DNA of 64,000 nucleotides, taken from Antedon mediterranea (Eukaryota > Echinodermata > Crinoidea > Comatulida > Antedonidae). The stretch is taken from NCBI RefSeq assembly GCF_964355755.1, contig NC_092671.1:21294001-21358000 (forward strand), read 5' to 3'. Numbering within the stretch: the first letter of the stretch is position 1; every line of letters begins with the position of its first letter. A program made the position numbers and the translations under genes. The notes beneath the pieces were generated by a model. The model was not told the origin of the DNA, did no database searches, and worked only from the letters and a program-made list of their open reading frames with translations. Shown here one piece after another: positions 1 through 9,606 of the stretch.

Positions 1-1093
1 AGTGCTTAGAATAGCTTCAAATCGCATTTGGAGACGTTGTAGACCATTTTGTGATTTTCGAAAAAAACTTTTTAACATAAAAACACCAAACTGCTAAGAA
101 TAGCTTCAAATCGCATATGGAGACAATTTAGACCATTTTGTGATTTTCGAAAAAACTTGTTAACATAAAAACACCAAAGTGCTTAGAATACCTTCAAATC
201 GCATTTGGAGACATTTTAGACCATTTTGTGATTTTCGAAAAAACTTGTTAACATAAAAACATCAAAGTGCTAAGAATAGCTTCCAATCGCATTTGGAGAC
301 GTTTTAGACTATTTTGTGATTTTCGAAAACAACTTGTTAACATAAAAACACCAAAGTGCTTAGAATAGCTTCAAATCGCATTTGGAGACGTTTTAGACCA
401 ATTTGTGATTTTCGAAAAAACTTGGTTACACAAAAACATCAAAGTGGATAAAATCACATTATAAACCGTTTTAGACCATTTTGAGCATTTCGATAACACA
501 TTTCACACAAAAACATCAAAGAGCACAAAATAGCTTAATATCGTATTTAAAAACGTTTTAAACCATTTTGAGCATTTCGACAAAACTTTTTCACACAAAA
601 CACCAAAGTGTACAGAATAGCTTCAAATCGCATTTGGAGACGTTTTAGACCATTTTGTGATTTTCGAAAAAACTTGTTAATATAAAAACACCAAAGTACT
701 TAGAATAGCTTCAAATCGCATTTGGAGACGTTTTAGACCATTTTGTGATTTTCGAAAAAACTTAACATAAAAACATCAAAGTTTACAGAATAGCTTCAAA
801 TCGCATTTGGAGACGTTTTAAACCATTTTGTGATTTTCGAAAAAACTTGTTAACATAAAAACACCAAAATGTTTAGAATAGCTTCAAATCGCATTTGGAG
901 ACGTTTTAGACCATTTTGTGATTTTCGAAAAAACTTGTTAACACAAAAACACCAAAGTGATTAGAATAGCTTCAAATCGCATTTGGAGACGTTTTAGACC
1001 ATTTTGTGATTTTCGAAAAAACTTGTTAACATAAAAACACCAAAGTGATTAGAATAGCTTCAAATCGCATTTGGAGACGTTTTAGACCATTTT

Positions 1094-1595
1094 GTGCATT
1101 TCGATGAAACTTGGTTACGCAAAAACATCAAAGTGCTTAAAATCACATTATAAACCGTTTTAGACCATTTTGAGCATATCGATAACACTTTTTACACAAA
1201 ACGCTAAAGTGCTTAGAATAGCTTCAAATCGCATTTGGAGACGTTTTAGACCATTTTGTGATTTTCGACAAAACTTTTTCACACAAAACACCAAAGTGCT
1301 TAGAATACCTTCAAATCGCATTTGGAGACGTTTTAGACCATTTTGTGCATTTCGATGAAACTTGGTTACGCAAAAACATCAAAGTGCTTAAAATCACATT
1401 ATAAACCGTTTTAGACCATTTTGAGCATATCGATAACACTTTTTACACAAAACGCTAAAGTGCTTAGAATAGCTTCAAATCGCATTTGGAGACGTTTTAG
1501 ACCATTTTGTGATTTTCGACAAAACTTTTTCACACAAAACACCAAAGTGCTTAGAATACCTTCAAATCGCATTTGGAGACGTTTTAGACCATTTT
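1094..1595 (+). repeat. 251-bp tandem duplication of a three-monomer block
   Basis: 1094-1344 is followed by 1345-1595 with the same content: a 76-bp type B unit, an 87-bp unit and an 88-bp unit (76+87+88=251). Both copies carry the variant aaaacgctaaag, which elsewhere reads aaaacgcc or aaaacacc. That shared private base supports a recent local duplication. A single version without the second copy is present near 2893-3150. Confidence 0.85.
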
Positions 1596-1810
1596 GTGAT
1601 TTTCGAAAAAACTTGTTAACATAAAAACATCAAAGTGTACAGAATAGCTTCAAATCGCATTTGGAGACGTTTTAGACCATTTTGTGATTTTCGAAAAAAC
1701 TTGTTAACATAAAAACACCAAAGTGCTTAGAATAGCTTCAAATCGCATTAGGAGACGTTTTAGACCATTTTGTGATTTTCGAAAAAACTTGTTAACATAA
1801 AAACACCAAA

Positions 1811-1898
1811 GTGCTTAGAATAGCTTCAAATCGCATTTGGAGACGTTTTAGACCATTTTGTGATTTTCGAAAAAACTTGTTAACATAAAAACACCAAA
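1811..1898 (+). repeat. Exemplar canonical 88-bp satellite monomer (type A)
   Basis: Representative of the commonest unit; the next unit begins exactly 88 bp later. Its order is: a variable junction (gtgcttagaatag), an imperfect dyad with 8-bp arms and one mismatch around cgc (1824-1842), the core cgttttagaccatttt, the perfect palindrome ttttcgaaaa (1864-1873), the palindrome gttaac (1879-1884), and an A-rich linker. Common variants are catttgg/cattagg/catatgg in the dyad, gtgctt/gtgatt/gtgtac/atgttt at the junction, and caccaaag/catcaaag in the linker. It has no coding potential: 88 is not a multiple of three and stops occur in every frame across successive units. Confidence 0.95.
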
Positions 1899-4749
1899 GT
1901 TCTTAAAATAGCTTCAAATCGCATTTGGAGACGTTTTAGACCATTTTGTGATTTTCGAAAAAACTTGTTAACATAAAAACACCAAAGTGTTTAGAAAAGC
2001 TTCAAATCGCATTTGGAGACGTTTTAGACCATTTTGGGATTTTTGAAAAAACTTGTTAACATAAAAACACCAAAGTGCTTAGAATAGCTTCAAATCGCAT
2101 TTGGAGACGTTTTAGACCATTTTGTAATTTTCAAAAAAACTTGTTAACATAAAAACACCAAAGTTCTTAGAATAGCTTCAAATCGCATTTGGAGACGTTT
2201 TAGACCATTTTGTGCATTTCGATGAAACTTGGTTACACAAAAACATCAAAGTGCTTAAAATCACGTTATAAACCGTTTTAGACCATTTGAGCATTTCGAT
2301 AACATTTTCACACAAAAACATCAAAGGGCACAATATAGCTTAATATCCTATTTAAAAACGTTTTAGACCATTTTGAGCATTTCGACAAAACTTTTTCACA
2401 CAAAACACCAAAGTGCTTAGAATACCTTCAAATCGCATTTGGAGACGTTTTAGACAATTTTGTGATTTTCGAAAAAACTTAACATAAAAACATCAAAGTT
2501 TACAGAATAGCTTCAAATCGCATTTGGAGACGTTTTAGACCATTTTGTGATTTTCGAAAAAACTTGTTAACATAAAAACACCAAAGTGCTTAGAATAGCT
2601 TCAAATCGCATTTGGAGACGTTTTAAACCATTTTGTGATTTTCGAAAAAACTTGTTAACATAAAAACACCAAAATGTTTAGAATAGCTTCAAATCGCATT
2701 TGGAGACGTTTTAGACCATTTTGTGATTTTCGAAAAAACTTGTTAACACAAAAACACCAAAGTGATTAGAATAGCTTCAAATCGCATTTGGAGACGTTTT
2801 AGACCATTTTGTGATTTTCGAAAAAACTTGTTAACATAAAAACACCAAAGTGATTAGAATAGCTTCAAATCGCATTTGGAGACGTTTTAGACCATTTTGT
2901 GCATTTCGATGAAACTTGGTTACGCAAAAACATCAAAGTGCTTAAAATCACATTATAAACCGTTTTAGACCATTTTGAGCATATCGATAACACTTTTTAC
3001 ACAAAACACCAAAGTGCTTAGAATAGCTTCAAATCGCATTTGGAGACGTTTTAGACCATTTTGTGATTTTCGACAAAACTTTTTCACACAAAACACCAAA
3101 ATGCTTAGAATACCTTCAAATCGCATTTGGAGAGGTTTTAGACCATTTTGTGATTTTCGAAAAAACTTGTTAACATAAAAACATCAAAGTGTACAGAATA
3201 GCTTCAAATCGCATTTGGAGACGTTTTAGACCATTTTGTGATTTTCGAAAAAACTTGTTAACATAAAAACACCAAAGTGCTTAGAATAGCTTCAAATCGC
3301 ATTAGGAGACGTTTTAGACCATTTTGTGATTTTCGAAAAACTTGTTAACATAAAAACACCAAAGTGCTTAGAATAGCTTCAAATCGCATTTGGAGACGTT
3401 TTAGACCATTTTGTGATTTTCGAAAAAACTTGTTAACATAAAAACACCAAAATGTTTAGAATAGCTTCAAATCGCATTTGGAGACGTTTTAGACCATTTT
3501 GTGATTTTCGAAAAAACTTGTTAACACAAAAACACCAAAGTGATTAGAATAGCTTCAAATCGCATTTGGAGACGTTTTAGACCATTTTGTGCATTTCGAT
3601 GAAACTTGGTTACGCAAAAACATCAAAGTGCTTAAAATCACATTATAAACCGTTTTAGACCATTTTGAGCATATCGATAACACTTTTCACACAAAAACAT
3701 CAAAGAGCACAATATAGCTTAATATCGTATTTAAAAACGTTTTAGACCATTTTGAGCATTTCGACAAAACTTTTTCACACAAAACACCAAAGTGCTTAGA
3801 ATAGCTTCAAATCGCATTTGGAGACGTTTTAGACCATTTTGTGATTTTCGAAAAAACTTGTTAACATAAAAACATCAAAGGGCTAAGAATAGCTTCAAAT
3901 CGCATTTGGAGACATTTTAGACCAATTAGTGATTTTCGAAAAAACTTGGTTACACAAAAACATCAAAGTGGTTAAAATCACATTATAAACCGTTTTAGAC
4001 CATTTTGAGCATTTCGATAACACTTTTTACACAAAAACATCAAAGTGCTTAGAATAGCTTCAAATCGCATTTGGAGACGTTTTAGACCATTTTGTGATTT
4101 TTGAAAAAAACTTTTTAACATAAAAACACCAAACTGCTAAGAATAGCTTCAAATCGCATATGGAGACAATTTAGACCATTTTGTGATTTTCGAAAAAACT
4201 TGTTAACATAAAAACACCAAAGTGCTTAGAATACCTTCAAATCGCATTTGGAGACGTTTTAGACCATTTTGTGATTTTCCAAAAAACTTGTTAACATAAA
4301 AACATCAAAGTGTACAGAATAGCTTCAAATCGCATTTGGAGACGTTTTAGACCATTTTGTGATTTTCGAAAAAACTTGTTAACATAAAAACACCAAAGTG
4401 CTTAGAATAGCTTCAAATCGCATTAGGAGACGTTTTAGACCATTTTGTGATTTTCGAAAAAACTTGTTAACATAAAAACACCAAAGTGCTTAGAATAGCT
4501 TCAAATCGCATTTGGAGACGTTTTAGACCATTTTGTGATTTTCGAAAAAACTTGTTAACATAAAAACACCAAAATGTTTAGAATAGCTTCAAATCACATT
4601 TGGAGACGTTTTAGACCATTTTGTGATTTTCGAAAAAACTTGTTAACACAAAAACACCAAAGTGATTAGAATAGCTTCAAATCGCATTTGGAGACGTTTT
4701 AGACCAATTTGTGCATTTCGATGAAACTTGGTTACGCAAAAACATCAAA

Positions 4750-4826
4750 GTGCTTAAAATCACATTATAAACCGTTTTAGACCATTTTGAGCATATCGAT
4801 AACACTTTTCACACAAAAACATCAAA
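4750..4826 (+). repeat. Exemplar short satellite monomer (type B, 77 bp)
   Basis: Diverged short form in which the left half of the canonical unit is replaced by aaatcacattataaac, while the core cgttttagaccatttt is kept. It continues with gagcat and atcgataacac in place of gtgattttcgaaaaaac. It is typically followed by the 87-bp type C unit, so B and C form a composite block. A further shortened version starting agtaataatc is found at 6211, 16342, 27038, 33503, 34015 and 43418 and is a useful marker of duplicated blocks. Confidence 0.9.
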
Positions 4827-4913
4827 GAGCACAATATAGCTTAATATCTTATTTAAAAACGTTTTAGACCATTTTGAGCATTTCGACAAAACTTTTTCAC
4901 ACAAAACACCAAA
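4827..4913 (+). repeat. Exemplar diverged satellite monomer (type C, 87 bp)
   Basis: Begins gagcacaatatagctt, then aatatc and tatttaaaaacg, then the shared core cgttttagaccatttt, then gagcatttcgac and actttttcacac. Compared with the canonical monomer, the left half has lost the dyad and become more AT-rich, while the core and the linker remain recognisable. It is always met directly after a type B unit in the places I checked, for example near 7330, 17460, 28150 and 44540. Confidence 0.9.
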
Positions 4914-7900
4914 GTGCTTAGAATAGCTTCAAATCGCATTTGGAGACGTTTTAGACCATTTTGTGATTTTCGAAAAAACTTGTTAACATAAAAACATCAA
5001 AGTGCTAAGAATAGCTTCAAATCGCATTTGGAGACATTTTAGACCAATTAGTGATTTTCGAAAAAACTTGGTTACATAAAAACATCAAAGTGGTTAAAAT
5101 CACATTATAAACCGTTTTAGACCATTTTGAGCATTTCGATAACACTTTTCACACAAAAACATCAAAGTGCTTAGAATAGCTTCAAATCGCATTTGGAGAC
5201 GTTTTAGACCATTTTGTGATTTTCGAAAAAAACTTTTTAACATAAAAACACCAAACTTCTAAGAATAGCTTCAAATCGCATATGGAGACAATTTAGACCA
5301 TTTTGTGATTTTCGAAAAAACTTGTTAACATAAAAACACCAAAGTGCTAAGAATAGCTTCAAATCGCATATGGAGACAATTTAGACCATTTTGTGATTTT
5401 CGAAAAAACTTGTTAACATAAAAACACCAAAGTGCTTAGAATACCTTCAAATCGCATTTGGAGACGTTTAAGACCATTTTGTGATTTTCGAAAAAACTTG
5501 TTAACATAAAAACACCAAAGTGCTTAGAATAGCTTCAAATCGCATTTGGAGACGTTTTAGACCAATTTGTGATTTTCGAAAAAACTTGGTTACACAAAAA
5601 CATCAAAGTGGATAAAAGCACATTATAAACCGTTTTAGACCATTTTGAGCATTTCGATAACACATTTCACACAAAAACATCAAAGAGCACAAAATAGCTT
5701 AATATCGTATTTAAAAACGTTTTAAACCATTTTGAGCATTTCGACAAAACTTTTTCACACAAAACACCAAAGTGTTTAGAAAAGCTTCAAATCGCATTTG
5801 GAGACGTTTTAGACCATTTTGGGATTTTCGAAAAAACTTGTTAACATAAAAACACCAAAGTGCTTAGAATAGCTTCAAATCGCATTTGAAGACATTTTAG
5901 ACCATTTTGTAATTTTCGAAAAAACTTGTTAACATAAAAACACCAAAATGTTTAGAATAGCTTCAAATCGCATTTGGAGACGTTTTAGACCATTTTGTGA
6001 TTTTCGAAAAAACTTGTTAACACAAAAACACCAAAGTGATTAGAATAGCTTCAAATCGCATTTGGAGACGTTTTAGACCATTTTGTGATTTTCGAAAAAA
6101 CTTGTTAACATAAAAACACCAAAGTGATTAGAATAGCTTCAAATCGCATTTGGAGACGTTTTAGACCATTTTGTGCATTTCGATGAAACTTGGTTACGCA
6201 AAAACATCAAAGTAATAATCACATTATAAACAGTTTTAGACCATTTTGAGCATATCGATAAAACTTTTTACACAAAACACCAAAGTGCTTAGAATAGCTT
6301 CAAATCGCATTTGGAGACGTTTTAGACCATTTTGTGATTTTCGACAAAACTTTTTCACACAAAACACCAAAGTGCTTAGAATACCTTCAAATCGCATTTG
6401 GAGACGTTTTAGACCATTTTGTGATTTTCGAAAAAACTTGTTAACATAAAAACATCAAAGTGTACAGATTAGCTTCAAATCGCATTTGGAGACGTTTTAG
6501 ACCATTTTGTGATTTTCGAAAAAACTTGTTAACATAAAAACACCAAAGTGCTTAGAATAGCTTCAAATCGCATTAGGAGACGTTTTAGACCATTTTGTTA
6601 TTTTCGAAAAAACTTGTTAACATAAAAACACCAAAATGTTTAGAATAGCTTCAAATCGCATTTGGAGACGTTTTAGACCATTTTGTGATTTTCGAAAAAA
6701 CTTGTTAACATAAAAACACCAAAGTGCTTAGAATACCTTCAAATCGCATTTGGAGACGTTTTAGACCATTTTGTGATTTTCCAAAAAACTTGTTAACATA
6801 AAAACATCAAAGTGTACAGAATAGCTTCAAATCGCATTTGGAGACGTTTTAGACCATTTTGTGATTTTCGAAAAAACTTGTTAACATAAAAACACCAAAG
6901 TGCTTAGAATAGCTTCAAATCGCATTAGGAGACGTTTTAGACCATTTTGTGATTTTCGAAAAAACTTGTTAACATAAAAACACCAAAGTGCTTAGAATAG
7001 CTTCAAATCGCATTTGGAGACGTTTTAGACCATTTTGTGATTTTCGAAAAAACTTGTTAACATAAAAACACCAAAATGTTTAGAATAGCTTCAAATCACA
7101 TTTGGAGACGTTTTAGACCATTTTGTGATTTTCGAAAAAACTTGTTAACACAAAAACACCAAAGTGATTAGAATAGCTTCAAATCGCATTTGGAGACGTT
7201 TTAGACCAATTTGTGCATTTCGATGAAACTTGGTTACGCAAAAACATCAAAGTGCTTAAAATCACATTATAAACCGTTTTAGACCATTTTGAGCATATCG
7301 ATAACACTTTTCACACAAAAACATCAAAGAGCACAATATAGCTTAATATCTTATTTAAAAACGTTTTAGACCATTTTGAGCATTTCGACAAAACTTTTTC
7401 ACACAAAACACCAAAGTGCTTAGAATAGCTTCAAATCGCATTTGGAGACGTTTTAGACCATTTTGTGATTTTCGAAAAAACTTTTTAACATAAAAACACC
7501 AAACTGCTAAGAATAGCTTCAAATCGCATATGGAGACAATTTAGACCATTTTGTGATTTTCGAAAAAACTTGTTAACATAAAAACACCAAAGTGCTTAGA
7601 ATACCTTCAAATCGCATTTGGAGACATTTTAGACCATTTTGTGATTTTCGAAAAAACTTGTTAACATAAAAACATCAAAGTGCTAAGAATAGCTTCCAAT
7701 CGCATTTGTAGACGTTTTAGACCATTTTGTGATTTTCGAAAACAACTTGTTAACATAAAAACACCAAAGTGCTTAGAATAGCTTCAAATCGCATTTGGAG
7801 ACGTTTTAGACCATTTTGTGATTTTCGAAAAAACTTGTTAACATAAAAACATCAAAGTGCTAAGAATAGCTTCAAATCGAATTTGGAGACATTTTAGACC

Positions 7901-9253
7901 AATTAGTGATTTTCGAAAAAACTTGGTTACACAAAAACATCAAAGTGGTTAAAATCACATTATAAACCGTTTTAGACCATTTTGAGCATTTCGATAACAC
8001 TTTTCACACAAAAACATCAAAGTGCTTAGAATAGCTTCAAATCGCATTTGGAGACGTTTTAGACCATTTTGTGATTTTCGAAAAAAACTTTTTAACATAA
8101 AAACACCAAACTGCTAAGAATAGCTTCAAATCGCATATGGAGACAATTTAGACCATTTTGTGATTTTCGAAAAAACTTGTTAACATAAAAACACCAAAGT
8201 GCTTAGAATACCTTCAAATCGCATTTGGAGACATTTTAGACCATTTTGTGATTTTCGAAAAAACTTGTTAACATAAAAACATCAAAGTGCTAAGAATAGC
8301 TTCCAATCGCATTTGGAGACGTTTTAGACCATTTTGTGATTTTCGAAAAAACTTGTTAACATAAAAACACCAAAGTGATTAGAATAGCTTCAAATCGCAT
8401 TTGGAGACGTTTTAGACCATTTTGTGCATTTCGATGAAACTTGGTTACGCAAAAACATCAAAGTGCTTAAAATCACATTATAAACCGTTTTAGACCATTT
8501 TGAGCATATCGATAACACTTTTTACACAAAACACCAAAGTGCTTAGAATAGCTTCAAATCGCATTTGGAGACGTTTTAGACCATTTTGTGATTTTCGACA
8601 AAACTTTTTCACACAAAACACCAAAGTGCTTAGAATACCTTCAAATCGCATTTGGAGACGTTTTAGACCATTTTGTGATTTTCGAAAAAACTTGTTAACA
8701 TAAAAACATCAAAGTGTACAGAATAGCTTCAAATCGCATTTGGAGACGTTTTAGACCATTTTGTGATTTTCGAAAAAACTTGTTAACATAAAAACACCAA
8801 AGTGCTTAGAATAGCTTCAAATCGCATTTGGAGACGTTTTAGACCATTTTGTGATTTTCGAAAAAACTTGTTAACATAAAAACACCAAAGTGCTTAGAAT
8901 AGCTTCAAATCGCATTAGGAGACGTTTTAGACCATTTTGTGATTTTCGAAAAAACTTGTTAACATAAAAACACCAAAGTGCTTAGAATAGCTTCAAATCG
9001 CATTTGGAGACGTTTTAGACCATTTTGTGATTTTCGAAAAAACTTGTTAACATAAAAAAAACAAAGTTCTTAAAATAGCTTCAAATCGCATTTGGAGACG
9101 TTTTAGACCATTTTGTGATTTTCGAAAAAACCTGTTAACATAAAAACACCAAAGTGTTTAGAAAAGCTTCAAATCGCATTTGGAGACGTTTTAGACCATT
9201 TTGGGATTTTCGAAAAAACTTGTTAACATAAAAACACCAAAGTGCTTAGAATA

Positions 9254-9330
9254 TGGCCGAGCGGTTAAGGCAGGGGCGCCGTTTATCGTACCTAAAGAGC
9301 CAACAACAACATCGGCAAGGGTTCGAGGCC
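9254..9330 (+). promoter_or_regulatory. Internal RNA polymerase III promoter (A box + B box), SINE copy 1
   Basis: The A box 9254-9264 (tggccgagcgg) matches the consensus TRGYNNARNNG at every position. The B box 9320-9330 (ggttcgaggcc) matches GGTTCGANNCC at every position. The 66-bp start-to-start spacing is longer than in class I tRNA genes and closer to class II tRNAs, with about 10 extra bases. TFIIIC would be expected to bind these boxes. The upstream start site would fall in the satellite linker. Confidence 0.8.
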
Positions 9331-9397
9331 GACTCGCTCCTAGTTCTGGTGGTGGAACAAGTCTTCTCGGATAAGGACTATAAACCGTAGGTCCAGT

Positions 9398-9479
9398 GTA
9401 CACAGTTATAACATGTGTGTACTTTAAAGAACCCAGTTCATTATTCGAAAAAGAGTAGGGGGTTACCCCGGTGAACTGG
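9398..9479 (+). other. Nested inverted repeats in the SINE body, copy 1
   Basis: gtacaca (9398-9404) pairs with tgtgtac (9416-9422). ccagttca (9433-9440) pairs with tgaactgg (9472-9479), and inside that stem gggg (9459-9462) pairs with cccc (9466-9469) over the loop tta. All arms are perfect complements. They would form stem-loops in the SINE RNA. The same bases are present in all four copies. Confidence 0.6.
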
Positions 9480-9505
9480 TTCACACAATAGCCTCTGTAT
9501 CAGGG

Positions 9506-9555
9506 GGATTACCACCTATCTGATAGGACAGTGATTAATTCACTATTGGTAATCC
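9506..9555 (+). other. Predicted three-way-junction RNA fold in the SINE 3' body, copy 1
   Basis: A 9-bp outer stem, ggattacca (9506-9514) with tggtaatcc (9547-9555), encloses two hairpins: cctat/atagg (9515-9519 with 9523-9527) and agtga/tcact (9530-9534 with 9540-9544, loop ttaat). All arms are perfect. This is a closed, compact fold just upstream of the tail. In SINEs the 3' body is often the part recognised by the partner LINE reverse transcriptase, so that role is possible but inferred. Confidence 0.6.
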
Positions 9556-9576
9556 TTGGCCACAGTGCCTAAAGAC

Positions 9577-9606
9577 ATAAAATAAAATAAAAATAAATAA
9601 ATAAAT
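9577..9606 (+). repeat. A-rich (AAAT)n-type SINE tail, copy 1
   Basis: Simple repeat of aaat/aaaat units at the 3' end of the element. Tail length and pattern are the same in all four copies (others end at 12554, 39806 and 59905). Simple tails usually vary between independent insertions, so the identity supports one insertion that was later duplicated. Confidence 0.8.

Larger units (their letters stand above)
1..9253 (+). repeat. Satellite array, segment 1 (88-bp monomer family, left of SINE copy 1)
   Basis: Continuous head-to-tail satellite. Most monomers are the canonical 88-bp form. At intervals there are runs of shorter relatives: a 76-77 bp form marked by the motif cacattataaaccg and an 87-bp form marked by agcttaatatc. 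These short forms recur in a fixed order after a canonical monomer ending in tgcatttcgatgaaac, so the array has higher-order structure rather than being a simple monomer array. Most monomers differ by only a few substitutions, and the same private variants recur kilobases apart, which indicates block duplication. Blocks near 4.3-7.4 kb recur at a 10131-bp offset (for example the variant ccaaacttct at 5251 and 15382). No gene, RNA gene or unrelated DNA was seen in this stretch. Confidence 0.97.
9254..9606 (+). mobile_element. tRNA-derived SINE, copy 1
   Basis: A 353-bp non-satellite insert in the middle of a monomer. It starts directly at a Pol III A box (tggccgagcgg) and has a B box (ggttcgaggcc) 66 bp downstream. 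A unique body of about 245 bp follows, then an (AAAT)n-type tail at about 9577-9606. The head resembles a class II tRNA (Leu/Ser type D arm) lacking the 5' acceptor strand. The monomer resumes at gcttcaaatc. Only a 4-bp repeat, aata (9250-9253 and 9607-9610), flanks the insert; it may be a target-site duplication or may be part of the tail. SINEs are non-autonomous and are mobilised by LINE proteins; no LINE is present here. I do not recognise the family by name. Confidence 0.87.

Noticed and set aside
1864-1880. CENP-B box in the monomer
   Set aside because: The string ttcgaaaaaac has the TTCG and a following A at the right place, but the required CGGG is absent (TTGT instead).
9254-9340. 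Functional tRNA-Leu or tRNA-Ser gene
   Set aside because: A and B boxes are present, but the 5' acceptor strand is missing, no matching acceptor stem can be formed, and the unit continues into a SINE body with an A-rich tail.
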